Part shown: piece after piece, positions 50,255-61,070 of the stretch
Position numbering within the stretch: position 1 is the first letter of the stretch
Layout of the letters: each line of letters begins with the position of its first letter
NCBI GenBank assembly: GCA_017163975.1
Contig: JAFFSR010000251.1
Coordinates: forward strand, 4,588,001-4,652,000
Source of the DNA: Anastatus disparis
Lineage: Eukaryota; Arthropoda; Insecta; Hymenoptera; Eupelmidae
DNA length: 64,000 bases
Reading direction: 5' to 3'
The notes under the pieces: model-generated
The model's input: only the letters and a program-made list of their open reading frames with translations
The model's database searches: none
What the model was told of the DNA's origin: nothing
Program-made: the position numbers and the translations under genes

Positions 50255-50485
50255 CTCGCCTCTACCCAGCGAAAGCCTCCCCACTTGTACTTCCTTGGAG
50301 ATGACTTGGCACACCCGTCATCGCTGACATGGACAACAGATTATTGTATTGTCATCGGAGACCAAGGTCTGTGCCAAATTTCATAAATTTCCATCGACAA
50401 AAAGTGCCTCAAATCGAGCGTGTAAGATTTGATTACAGACAGACAGACGTGGAAGCAAGCTCAAGAAAAGCGTGTAAGAAAAGGT
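50255..50485. mobile_element. Probable transposon fragment with ACAGACAGACAGAC motif
   Basis: A G+C-richer tract in an AT-rich setting, ending in GATTACAGACAGACAGACGT and then GAAAAGCGTGTAAG. The last word also occurs, inverted and direct, in the adjacent foldback (AAAAAGCGTGTAAA at 49872), so the two may be parts of one element spanning about 49840-50485. The element class is not known to me. Confidence 0.4.
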
Positions 50486-51776
50486 TAACTGCTTTCATAT
50501 GAAGGTTATCGAATCGATTTTGAAACATGTCATAAATTAGTATTTATAGACTCCTAATATTGAAAGAAAGTGGTTCTGTGTAATGTTAAGATTAATTCAT
50601 AAAATTATAGTTTATGAACTATTCATATCGTGTCACCTGGACTATTATATGTTCAATTAATATTACATATTTAAAAAAAAAATTATTAAAACATGTCAAA
50701 ACAAATTTTAAAGTTTTATTTCGATAACATTAAAACTAAAGTAACAGTTTATTCCTTAAGGAAATTTATTTATGTTACTAGAGTCGAGTTTTACTTTGAT
50801 GGACTGAGCTTTTAAAATTATATTCTTTACTATATTTGTACAGAAATTATTAATAATGACTTTTTTTTCTAAATGTTACTATTTACACAAAGTAATTATA
50901 GTTATAATTGTTACAACGAAATTCTATCACATATTACATATCACACACGTATCTGTATAGCCATATTGGTCATAGTGACTTCGACGTTTAGGGCGATATT
51001 AAATCGGAACCCTGTATGAAAAAACAAAATATTTTTCATTGTTCTTACGTAATTTTTATAATTATTTATAGTTATTAATTATATTTGTTATTTTAATATT
51101 TTATTACCAAAAAAAAAATATTATTTATTATTAATTCTAATGGTTAAAAATTTTGCCAATTATTTAATTGTCTTATTATTTGGTCGATGACTTGAAATTT
51201 TTTTGATTTATTTACATTCGCAACAAAAAAATTGATAATTTTATTATTAGTTCATAAATATGTACAATTACTTTACGAAGTTATAAGCATAAATGCCGTT
51301 TTTCCTATAAGAGCACATGTTCAATTTTTAAATATCTATAATTTTTTTCTATACTGGAATCTGACATAGATTAGACGCTCTTTGGCGAATGAAAATTTAA
51401 CGAATAGTAACATAAAAAACAGAAAACGCCCGTTTATGTGTCTTATGTTTCTTGTGTGTCTTACGTTACAAGATTATTACATCACTGATATTTTCGTTCT
51501 TTTTACTAAACGTTATCATGTGTTCTGCTCTTAAAAATTGTTAAACTTCTATAAAATAACGTTTTGCAGAATTATGACCTGTTCAATCGCACAGAAATAT
51601 TGGTAATTAACAAAAACATGTACTTTATTTATATGTGACAATGTAAATTGTATGGTATGGTACGCGATCTTAGCTTAGACCACGCTATTATGTCAGATCC
51701 TAATATTGACTATTCACGTTTTTGATCGATAATGTTACAATCACAATTTTGTATATAAGTTTTTTAAGGTAGTTCA

Positions 51777-52093
51777 ATACTCCAAAACACCATAAAAAAT
51801 TCATTGTCTTACAAATTATTTCAAATTCTTATCAATATTGAAAAATATCATAAATGAGCGGTACAAATTTCAAAACAATTTACTGTTTCTAAATTGAGAT
51901 ACAGAACTTTAAAATTACAATTTTTAACAAATCCACGTTTCAATTGCAATTTTTAAATGTCTATATCTCAATTTAGAAACGGAAAATCATTTAGAAATTT
52001 CTACCACTTATTTCTGATGTTTTTAAATTGTGATAATTTTAAAGCATTTTTAAGACAATGAATTTTTATGATATAACTGGGTAATAACTACCT
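51777..52093. mobile_element. MITE with AGGTAGTT ends
   Basis: AGGTAGTTCAATAC at 51777 is mirrored by TAATAACTACCT ending at 52093; inside, AAAAATTCATTGTCTTA and its complement pair. A second inner pair, TTTCTAAATTGAGATA and TATCTCAATTTAGAAA, makes almost the whole 317 bp a hairpin. No coding capacity. Confidence 0.7.
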
Positions 52094-52380
52094 GAAGTAC
52101 AAGTTTATTTTGCCAAAAGAACGACTCGACAATTCATTAATATTATGATTAAAGTAAGCTATTAACTCATACAAACAATTTTGTTTTACCGCGGATAACT
52201 ATTTCAATATTTTCTAACTTTTTATTATCGAAAGCATGATAAAAAAAAACATTGAAGTCGTTGTTTTGGCAAACTAAACAGTTTATAATTGGATGGGAGA
52301 AATAAATGATGAAACCCTTCATTTTTCAATCAAGGGTGGCTTTTTAGTATACACTTTCATTCGAAATGTATACCATAATA
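52094..52380. other. Noncoding interval
   Basis: AT-rich, no gene. A partial unit of the repeat family that follows may begin at 52331 (GGGTGGCTTTTTAGTATACACTTT without the final T). Confidence 0.4.
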
Positions 52381-52822
52381 AAAGCCTGATTAATCATTTA
52401 ACGTTTCCATTAAATGTGGCTTTATAATAAAAACTTTATAAAGAGTTTACTGTATCCAAAGCCTAATAAATCAATTAACGTTTCCATTAAATGTGGCTTT
52501 ATAATAAACACTTTTTCGCCATATCCTGCCTGAAACTACGACTTTCGTTCCGGCGCCGAAAAACAAAAGTCATAGTTTCGGCCCGGGTATAGCGAAAAAT
52601 AGTACACTCCACGGGAGGTTAAATGGCAACCCCAATACTTTACCTCCCTTAGTGTGTAATATAATATTATTTAAAATGTTTATTATATTACAAGCCTAGC
52701 AAATCACTTTACGTTTCCGCTAAGTGTGGCCTTGTTGTGAACACTTGTATTAAAGACGTACACAATATTAAAAGCCTAATTGATCACTTAATATTTCCAT
52801 TAAGTGTCATTATTTAGTAAAC
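52381..52822. repeat. Four interspersed copies of a 52-57 bp motif with internal dyad
   Basis: Copies start at about 52381, 52458, 52691 and 52770. Each begins AAGCCT, has ATYAATCA-like sequence, then a dyad of the form CATTTAACG-TTCC-ATTAAATG (first copies) and a trailing TGGCTTTATAATAAA. Copies 1 and 2 are the closest. They lie directly 3' of the transposase-protease frame, between it and the AGGTAGTT MITE, and could be subterminal repeats of that element, but no counterpart was found on its other side. Confidence 0.6.
52512..52599. repeat. 88-bp hairpin between repeat copies 2 and 3
   Basis: TTTTTCGCCATATCC pairs with GGGTATAGCGAAAAA, and GAAACTACGACTTT pairs with AAAGTCATAGTTTC. The loop is GC-rich (CCGGCGCCG). 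The G+C content is far above the surroundings. Confidence 0.65.
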
Positions 52823-52954
52823 AAAATATTTTTGTTTACTGGAACATCAGTATCGTTAAACTTGCTTTTATAATCTAAGTATAGTTTCGAGATAATATGT
52901 TCTATGTCTACTCGAAAAGTTTGTTCTGCTGTAGCATTTTAATAAAATATGACT

Positions 52955-55900
52955 TCAAGCTAGCAAAACTTTTGATGCTTTCCGACACAAAAAGCATAAT
53001 TCAAACTTGTTGATGTTGTATCGTTCTAAACACCGTTCATGAGCAAGTCGTAGACATTGCCGGCACGTTACTGATCTAGTTACTTTGTTACTAAAACACA
53101 GTAGACAAATGTCTTTCATGCATACTGATTTTTTCAACAGTAATTTTGCAACGTAAGTTCGGTATTTCATTGGATCAAAATTCAAATGAAAAGGTACGTT
53201 GCGACCTATGCAATCCATGTAATACATGACAAAAGGCCACAATTAAATGCATCCATTTGTATTGGGCGTTCCGTTCTGTATTCTGCATTAATCCAATCAT
53301 TAGCAATATTTAATGAATTTCTTTTTATTGTAGAAGACACTTCACAATATTTTTGGAAATTTGAAAAGCATTGGTTTCTCCTCTCATTAAAAAATTCTTC
53401 GTATTGCAGAGAATCTTCGTCCACAAAGCGTGGATCTAAATGATAAGTTTTTCTTTTATCAATATCGATAACAAATAAGCACCAGTGTTCTTCTTGCACA
53501 TATGGTACAAGAATTTTTCCTTTTATGTGTGCTTTTATGTTATACATAATCCAATCTTTAGATGGAGTACTCTCTTTAAATGAGACTAAAAGAAGTGTGG
53601 ATACTTGAGTTGGAATGCTGGAAATATTATGCCATTTATGTTCTCTTATAGCACAAAAAGAATCAATAACATCTCCATCAATATATCCTTCCCTTCCAAC
53701 TCCAAAAAGAGTTTGATACTCTTTACTGAAAAGGTTAAATTTATGATTTTTCGGATAAAGTGTAACATACTGCAAATTGTTGTCATACATTCGTTGATCA
53801 CGTATCGGATGATCAAACCTACCTTTATATCTGCCGATTGTAAATTCAATGGAGGAATACTTGTAAAATTCAATGTTTTTTACAAGTCCATTTTTCATAA
53901 TATTTGAACGGATCTGACAATCATTCATGATATCCACTCTGTCATTTTCAGAGTTAATCTTAACATTTTCTCTATCAATCTGAAATATTTTGTCAGGATT
54001 ATTCAAATTATAATCAGTAACAAAGTCACGTTCGTTTTCATCGACATTATCGTCAATTGACAATATTTCTTTTTTACGTTTTTGTTGGATTTATTGGTAT
54101 CTTTTATTTCCAACTTCATTATTTTTTTTTGTGGTACATCAGTACTTTCGATATCATGTATATGGTCGAAAATATACTTATTTCTTTTTTCCATATCGTA
54201 TAGCTGATAAGCATCGAAATTATCATCTGAATATTTTGCGCGATAGTAAACTTCTTCCTCTGCAGCTTTAGATATTATTTCTTCAGTAATTTCAATGTTT
54301 CCATAATATACTGCACTGTCAGAGGTTTTATCATACGATTTAATGATTTGCGAGTTTTTAGTTGAGTTTGGAAAATTCAGTGCCTCGATCATTGCATCTG
54401 TAGGAGTAAATTTCAAAATACCTCCTTCATCTTTCACTAACTGAGCAGTAAGCAAAATATAACGCATAGATGAAAAAGACAAGCGGTTTCTAACTTTGGT
54501 TTTCTCCAGGTTGTACTTGCTCCATATGCGTTCAGGTTCTGCGTTAGCATTAGGAATACACAATACTTGTAAAGCAAGTAAAGATATATTTTCAAATAAG
54601 GATATTCCTTGTTCATTTTTTAAATTTTTAATCAATGCCCAGAAAATATCCACATTTTTTCATTTAAAATGCTTTGCGGAAAATTGTATTTTATCAACAC
54701 TTGCCATTCATTGTTTATTAGCGTTATTTTATTCTCATCTTCAAACATTACAGGATAAGCTGAAAATACCTCATTTACAGTAGAATGCGATGCATGAAAA
54801 GATTTACTTAACGCATTCTTCTGATGGAAATATTGTGATAGCAACTGCTTTTCCTGAAAACTGCAACGCTGCTTCAGCTTTTTACAAGCTTCTACAAAAA
54901 ATGTTTCACACATTAGACGAAATTCTTTTTCATCGTCATTATCAATGTCCAACCTTTTTGCAGCAAAAAATGCTTTGCATTATTTCCAATATCTATGTCA
55001 AGCAAATCCTTAAATTTACTTTGATTGCATGGATCAATATTTTCAAAAGGAGTATTGTCGACATAATCATTGCACATGTACATCTTTAACAAATCAATAT
55101 ATAACTCTCTCATGAGGTCATACACTTCCGGAACAATAGGTTTGCGGTTTTGTAATAACTCATTGATGCGAACAAATTTACATAAGACTGTTTCTAAGAA
55201 TATATGATATAACTGCATCATAGGGTCTTTCAGGTACTCTAAAATTTGTTCGCACGATTTTTCTGAAGCGCTTATCTGACTTGAAGTTTTAGTTTTCTGT
55301 GAACACTCATATTCAAAGAAAATAATCAATGCACTCCATCTGCGAAGGATTCTACGTATACATTGGTAATACGCAAGCCACCTGGTATGGATGGGTCTCA
55401 ACAGAATTAATGGATTAAGTTGCAATTTTTCTTGCAGAACTTTAAACATATGCATTTTTTAGAACTGTTGGACATATAATTATATAGTGTTGAGGCAAAA
55501 CCTTCACAGGGCAATAAATTTGTAGCATTTTGAGCACATAAATGTTCTATGTGACAGGAACATTTAATGATCTCAATTTGCGGGTGTGCTTCTTTCAGTT
55601 TCGTTGCTACTGAATTAGCAGTACCCACCATTACACTGCAGGTATCTGAACAGCATGCAATAACATTAGTTATTGGTATGTCCCAATTTTCAAATGATAA
55701 AATGATATGATTGAACATTGTTTCTGCATTTGCTGATGCATGTTCATCGTCATCACCAAGTACATTCACCAAATCCCAAAGAGATTCACGAATTTCATTT
55801 CGTTCTTCATCAAAATAACGAACGACAATGCACATACATTGATTCACGCTTATATCAGTGGCTTCATCAATTTCAATCGAAAATTTATTTTTTTTAAGAT

Positions 55901-56634
55901 TTTTGATAAACGTTCTTGATGAGCTGGTGCAAGGACATTCTCAATTATTGCTCGGATTTTTTTTCTGTCCATAGAAATATTTTTAAAAAGTTTAGAATCA
56001 TGTACAAGATCCTTATAAAACAAAAGTTCCTTTTCTGTAAACAAAAAAGAACTATTACTCTCAGTCGCGAAAGCTGCTATTTTAATCATTGCTGCAGCAA
56101 TCGCTGGTTCAAATCTTCCTGGTTTCTCTATTTTTTTAGTATTTACCTTGTGCTTTGTAGTTTTTATGTGCTCATCCACTGTGGATCTTTTAGCATTTAC
56201 AGAACTATTACAAGCAATACAAAGCACTTTCTTTAAACCTTTTTGTAATTAAACCAGCGTGTATAATTTTCAGAGTTCAACCAGCTAGAAGGTTCTGTAC
56301 TTTCAGATTCATTATCTGATTGTACTGTAGACTCTGATTTTATGATGTTCTCGTTAGGGTCTATCTCAAGAGACTCTTGTGAACACATTTCATTATTTGG
56401 AACACAATCTTTCAAGGAGGCTATTTTCACATTTTCATTTCGTTGCTTATCATTACTCATTTTCTTTACTTTATCACAATGAAGTTTCGATCGTGAATGT
56501 TTTTGTAATGATGTTTTTGTCGGATAAATAGATTTTTGACATAACACGCAAAAAGCCCTCCTATTTTCGTCTTCTATAACCCACCCCGAAAATTCGGGTA
56601 TTTTCCCCCAAAGTTTTGAATAATACCTAGTCAT
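52955..56634 (-). mobile_element. hAT transposase fused to Ulp1-type C48 protease and zinc finger, frameshifted
   Basis: From ATG 56634 to the stop at 52955 one coding track of about 1228 codons is recoverable only across seven frame changes. Frames in order: 56634-56233, 56227-55850, 55847-55407, 55455-54913, 54952-54632, 54653-54003, 54063-53206 and 53242-52955. Features in order: BED-like finger CVLCQKSI...HSRSKLH, second finger CIACNSS...HIKTTKH, hAT RNase H-like core with IDEATD and a CCSDTCSVMVGT motif plus CSCHIEHLC, then the C-terminal dimerisation block (IPNANAEPERIWS, KTKVRNRLS). The frame continues into an Ulp1/SENP-like protease: EEHWCLFVIDID (His), HLDPR (Asp) and DAFNCGL (Cys). 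It ends with a C4HC3 finger (CLLC, CRQC, AHERC, CFLC). hAT transposases move DNA by cut and paste; the protease would cut SUMO-like modifiers. Terminal repeats and an 8-bp duplication were not found. Confidence 0.8.
53206..54063 (-). pseudogene. Ulp1/SENP-like C48 cysteine protease domain of the hAT element
   Basis: Part of the element above, listed separately because of its interest. The segment shows all three catalytic positions expected in C48 peptidases: His in EEHWCLFVID, Asp in YHLDPR and Cys in DAFNCGL, with an upstream GYIDGDVIDSF matching the L-x-D-x-x-I substrate-side strand. Just after the catalytic Cys the frame breaks at AAAA (53231-53234 on the plus strand), and the downstream frame supplies FVMYYMDCIGR, which is the expected next strand and helix. 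About 285 residues precede the break. Linkage to the transposase is by a frame break in an A-run (plus-strand T-run 54070-54075). Confidence 0.75.
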
Positions 56635-56776
56635 ACTTCTAGCTTTATTTATAATCTAAAATAATCATGAAATCAAATGAAATTTTAGTAATTTAGTATT
56701 ACTCAAATTGGTATCAGTCGAATCTAAAAAAAAAACAGCGATAGTTACATAACAGTTTTTACCAAAACATTTTTAC
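56635..56776. other. Short interval 5' of the hAT frame
   Basis: The expected place for the 5' terminal repeat and promoter of the hAT-like element. I see no CAGGG-type end. A run of A and ACAGCGATAGTTACATAAC are the only notable words. Confidence 0.3.
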
Positions 56777-56779
56777 TAA

Positions 56780-57445
56780 CTAGGAGAGTGTTACACCTCC
56801 GGATCACTGATTTTGCTCAAACTTCGGGATAAGTTTTCAGATGATAAAATATGGAAAAAGCTAAAGTTATAGTCATAAATACTCAATATTTCCCTAGTTA
56901 CAGGCAATTAAAGAAAATCACTAAAAAAAGTTACTAGATTTTTAAACGCATATAGTTCTTTAGCATTGATAGCTACAAGCTTGAAACTTTTTTAAATTAA
57001 ATCTGAGCTCAAATCCTTTCGAAACAGTAGTTACAGCATATCAAAATATTATTTTTTCCCGAAGTTAGAGCGTAATAAGGATTAGACCTAATTTCAGCTT
57101 TTATTATTAATTAATGTTTTTAAAAGAAAAATCAGGTCCAATGTTTATCACGTTCTAACTTTGGGGAAAAAAATAATATTTTTAGATGCTATAACTACTA
57201 ATTCGAAAGGATTTGAGCTCAGATTTAATTTAAAAAAAGTTTCAAGCTTGTAGCTATCAATGCTAAAGAACTATATGCGTTTAAAAATCTAGTAACTTTT
57301 TTAGTGATTTTCTTTAATTGCCTGTAACTAGGGAAATATTGAGTATTTATGACTATAACTTTATCTTTTCCATATTTTATCATCTGAAAACTTATCCCGA
57401 AGTTTGAGCAAAATCCGTGATCCGGAGTGTGTGACACTCTCCTAG
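56780..57445. mobile_element. 666-bp palindromic MITE with TAA duplications
   Basis: The ends CTAGGAGAGTGTTACACCTC (56780) and the inverted ACACTCTCCTAG (to 57445) are flanked by TAA at 56777-56779 and 57446-57448. The arms are about 310 bp each and nearly perfect complements, with a short loop near 57110. A 3-bp TAA/TTA duplication fits PIF/Harbinger-type elements. The frame at 57225-57437 is only an arm read through and is not a gene. Confidence 0.8.
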
Positions 57446-57537
57446 TAAGTTAAGAGGAGACCGGATTTGCTATCCTTATAATTGAGTTTTTTGTTATTTA
57501 CTCAAGTATTAATAGTTGTATCTTTAAATTTAGAGTT

Positions 57538-57971
57538 CACGGAAAAACTAGCACACCTGTATTTGTTATGTCACGTATCATCATGAACGTGTTAAAAAAT
57601 ACATCGCTGAGCGTTGTGCTTTTCACAGCGTTTGGCGATGTATGTCATTTCGATGCGATATGTTTGTCATTTATCGTACTATGTATTGCTGCTATCCATA
57701 AAAAATTAGTTATAGGTTATGCATATGCATTTATACTTAAAAATATGAAGCAAATATTCAAAATTTCATTCTTTCAATTTTCATACACAGGAAAACTTAA
57801 TTTTTCTGCACAAAAAATCCCTTGCGTTATTCAATTTGTATTTTTAACAAAACAGCCAACATATTTATAATATCAGGTAAGTTGGTAAGAAAAATCATTG
57901 CTATTATGGTGTCGTTCACTGCTAAAACCTGTGACGAACATTACATATAGCGGTGCGTCAGTCTTTCCGTG
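57538..57971. mobile_element. Nested insert with CACGGAAA ends
   Basis: Lies inside the left arm of the 3.0-kb TTAA element. The ends CACGGAAAAACTAGCACACC and the inverted GGTGCGTCAGTCTTTCCGTG match at most positions, and the arm homology of the host element resumes right after it. The frame at 57568-57870 is inside; it is not recognised as a transposase, being hydrophobic and of unclear coding value. The target duplication is not settled (TT on each side). Confidence 0.55.
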
Positions 57972-58281
57972 TTGAGCGCAATAGATATTATCAATATTTA
58001 TACACAAGGAAAAAAAATGTGGCAGTCGTAGAACTGGCCGACAAAAGCTATGCTTCCATTATATGCATAGAACTAGGGAGAGTGGCACTTACAAAAATTA
58101 TAATTATTTTATTAGAATTATTTATTTTTAACTTGATTTATTATTAATTAAAAAATTAATAATACTCTAATAATAAAAATACTTAATAATAGTAATATAC
58201 ACTATGGAAAAATCAACATTTAGGTACACGCGATTAAGATTGTAAACAACGCGCAGGAGAAAAAGAGAAAAAATATTGATA

Positions 58282-58285
<4 letters not shown>

Positions 58286-58366
<81 letters not shown>
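58286..58366. repeat. AT microsatellite of about 80 bp
   Basis: A long uninterrupted (AT)n run inside the 3.0-kb TTAA element. The minus-strand frame across it encodes only alternating Ile and Tyr and is not a gene. Confidence 0.9.
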
Positions 58367-58769
58367 ATCGTATAAAAAAGCTTTCATCATAAAAACCTTA
58401 ATTCTAAAATTTTATAGATTTGAAAAAAATCATTCCAGTATGGCTATAATTGATGATGGTACCGATATTTTGGATACTAATATTAGTGTTATTTTTTTAA
58501 ATGCCTGGCATATTCATTTTCAATGATTAGAACCGAGTTTTTCAGTGACACCACTCGAATTTTGACTAGTATAACTAGCATCATTATTTCTCAAGATACG
58601 TGCGATTATTTTATGTGTCACAGAGACAGTTTCTCGGATGCTTATTGAATATTAGATGCCTTTTCTTGTAAATGTTGTTTCGTATAGTGTTTTGGCAAAT
58701 TCTTTAAGTTGTCCGCACTCAAGTTAAATTATAAAAATTTTCTTATTGTAATGAAAGAACCCGATTTAA

Positions 58770-59148
58770 GAGGAGGTCGTATAGCTCTGTCCTTGTCTAA
58801 TCTAAATTTTTGTTATAATTACTAAACTAAATATTTTTGTACCAAAGTAAGGGCAGAGCCCAATAGATTTAAGGACATTCTATTCTATGAAAAAATATAA
58901 ATTTTCAATAGTTTTCGAGTGAAGTCTTAAACGGAAAAAGAGTTGAAGACTTCAATAAAATTTAACTTTCTTTCTGTTTCAGACCTCACTTGAAAACTAA
59001 TGAAAATTTTATATTTTTTTATAGAATAGAATCATTTGCTTGTCCTTGAATCTATTGGGCTCTGCCCCTTACTTTTGTACAAAAATATTTAATTTCGAAA
59101 TAATAACTAATATTTAGATTTGACAGGGTAGAGATATACGGCCTCCTC
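58770..59148. mobile_element. TTAA MITE related to the surrounding element
   Basis: TTAA at 58766-58769 and 59149-59152; ends GAGGAGGTCGTATAGC and the inverted GTATACGGCCTCCTC-like sequence. The arms are about 170 bp and include AAGGGCAGAGCCCAATAGAT and its complement. The GAGGAG start matches the 3.0-kb element that contains it, pointing to a shared transposase. Confidence 0.8.
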
Positions 59149-59497
59149 TTAACGTACCGTTTACTCGTTAACTTGGAATTAAAATATTATTGCATTATTT
59201 CCGAAGGTAGCGAGCTCCGACATGCCCTTGAGGATTATAATTTTACAGGAAAGAATATAAAAATAAAAACCTGCTAATACGTAATTCATTAACTGTAAGT
59301 GATTTTATTTCTCAGTATATGAGTTAAAAAAAAGTTTATCATAGCAGCAATAAAAATATTAAATTTAAAAGAATTACATAATTTCAAAAATTTTATTGGG
59401 ATCTTATCAGTAAAATAGCATTTATGCTTATAAATTGATTTAAAATTTTATTTAAAAAATTCCATAATTTTATATTGAAAAATATATTTCCATATTA

Positions 59498-59602
59498 AAT
59501 TTAGCAACTTTTATTACTATTTCTTATATATTATTATCTAAATTTTATATATTATTATTATTTAATATATAAAATTTAGCAACTTTTTATTACTATTTCT
59601 TT
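59498..59602. repeat. Two direct copies of a 30-bp motif
   Basis: AAATTTAGCAACTTTTATTA starts near 59498 and recurs near 59573, separated by about 75 bp of AT-rich sequence. It is a local tandem duplication within the TTAA element. Confidence 0.7.
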
Positions 59603-60220
59603 TTATTTTTATCTTGTATCGAGTACTAATCGCGCTTTCGGGTCTTTACCTAATGTTACGATTTTACGATTAGACTGGAAAACAAATTTATAAAAACGAA
59701 CATTCTTATATTAAATTGAATATATAATATAAATTATGCATATTATGTTTTTAGATATAAGTCTATTTTTTTATATCAAGTATAAAATCAAACAAAAAAT
59801 AATATTAACATATTTCAAGTTTAAATGTACTTATATATTTGTTTGTTCACTTGCTGTTTTAAGACAATCAACACTCTCCAAATTTTTTATTATCATTTAT
59901 TATAAAATATTAGACCTGAATCATTGTTGTTATTTTAAATATTATTCAACATTGTAATGATTATAAATTTTTAAATTTTTAACAAAGAATTTATTAAAAT
60001 AAATTTTCAAAGTTCTATTAATTATATAGTATGAAATAAAAATTGAAGCTAAGCACGATCAGCTGTCAATATTATATTTACATATTTACAAATATAACAT
60101 TGTAGATGTGTGCGTTGCTAATGGATACGTATACCACACATATACGTCAGTCGTTTGGTTGTGTTAGAGCGTGATTTTCGTGGCGGATACCTCACATAAG
60201 AAGCATAGCTTCAAAAATAT

Positions 60221-60311
60221 TGCATTGTTTTTGAGAAAAGTTAAGAACGCGAAAATATTAATAACATAATCTTTTACTTCGGCGTTCCTTACTTTTCTCA
60301 AAAACAATGCA
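60221..60311. repeat. 91-bp hairpin inside the right arm region
   Basis: GCATTGTTTTTGAGAAAAGT at 60221 pairs with ACTTTTCTCAAAAACAATGC ending at 60311, with a stem of about 29 bp and a loop of about 30 bp. Confidence 0.75.
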
Positions 60312-60457
60312 ACAACCCTTCCCGTCCTTGTGTATAATCATTAATAATAATAATGTCTATTGCGCTCTACTCTAAATTTTAAAATATAACTATTAATATT
60401 TGGGTAAATAACGAAAAACTGTATTAGACAAGGGCAGCGAATCCGGCCTGTTGTTAA

Positions 60458-61070
60458 TATAAAAGAAAAGTTTATTTATAACGGAATCTTAGGGTTAATT
60501 TTTTTAAGGCAAGAATATACACTAAGGTAACCAGTAAAGTATTCATCCCGCCTTTTTCATCAAAATGTTAAAATAAATTTATTCTCGTTAAAACGTAGTA
60601 CCTATTTTTTTACACTTATATTTTACTTTAAAAGGTAGGCACCAGCTTGAAAATTATATTTTTGGAAGTAAAATAAAATAAATAATTTGCTTACTGAAAT
60701 ACTCTATTATGTAACAAGTGCACGAAACATGTGTGAAGCGCATCGTGTTACGCATATTATTTAACGTGCCGTGTGCGAAACACAGACAAATAAAACGACA
60801 TTTTTATTGTTGAGAGAAGCTACGAGCTTGTTACCTACGCTTCGCTCAGTTGACAATAAAACGAGTAAATAATACAATATAAAGAATAAATTCATTACAT
60901 GTATTAAATTATTTGATATTTATAATCATAAATTATTTATAATGATAAATATAAGTTAATTAAAGAATTCATTAATTAAAAAATTATTAAAAAATTATGA
61001 AAATTATACAATTTATATAATTAGCTTTTATTATTAAATCATTATGTTTTGCATTTTCTGATTTTATTAT
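60458..61070. other. Noncoding interval
   Basis: No gene. 60740-60850 is G+C-richer and contains CCGTGTGCGAAACACAG, which is matched in inverted orientation near 61505-61520 (CTGGGTTTCGCACACGGG), so the whole 60740-61540 tract may be an old palindromic element centred on the hairpin at 61104-61212. Confidence 0.4.

Larger units (their letters stand above)
49598..51776. other. Upstream region of the lysine-rich gene with repeats
   Basis: No coding exon is recognised. A noncoding first exon and promoter of the gene starting at 49584 should be here; the only composition change is near 50940-51020. The region also holds the inverted repeat at 49811-50132 and a conserved-looking segment at 50255-50485. 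Confidence 0.35.
57454..60453. mobile_element. 3.0-kb TTAA-flanked element (piggyBac/Kolobok-type), with nested inserts
   Basis: TTAA lies at 57450-57453 and 60454-60457. The inner ends GAGGAGACCGGATTTGC and the inverted GCGAATCCGGCCTGTTG open arms that remain similar for about 80 bp (TTTTTTGTTATTTACTCAAG against its counterpart at the right). Homology resumes beyond an insertion in the left arm (GAGCGCAATAGATATTAT at 57974 pairs with 60341-60360). TTAA duplication is shared by piggyBac and Kolobok; no transposase was recognised, so the element is non-autonomous or has lost its gene. It carries an AT microsatellite at about 58286-58366 and nested inserts at 57538-57971 and 58770-59148. Confidence 0.7.

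Noticed and set aside
57225..57437. Minus-strand 70-codon frame
   Set aside because: It lies wholly inside one arm of a palindromic MITE.
58167..58367. Minus-strand 66-codon frame
   Set aside because: It is an (AT)n microsatellite read as alternating Ile and Tyr.
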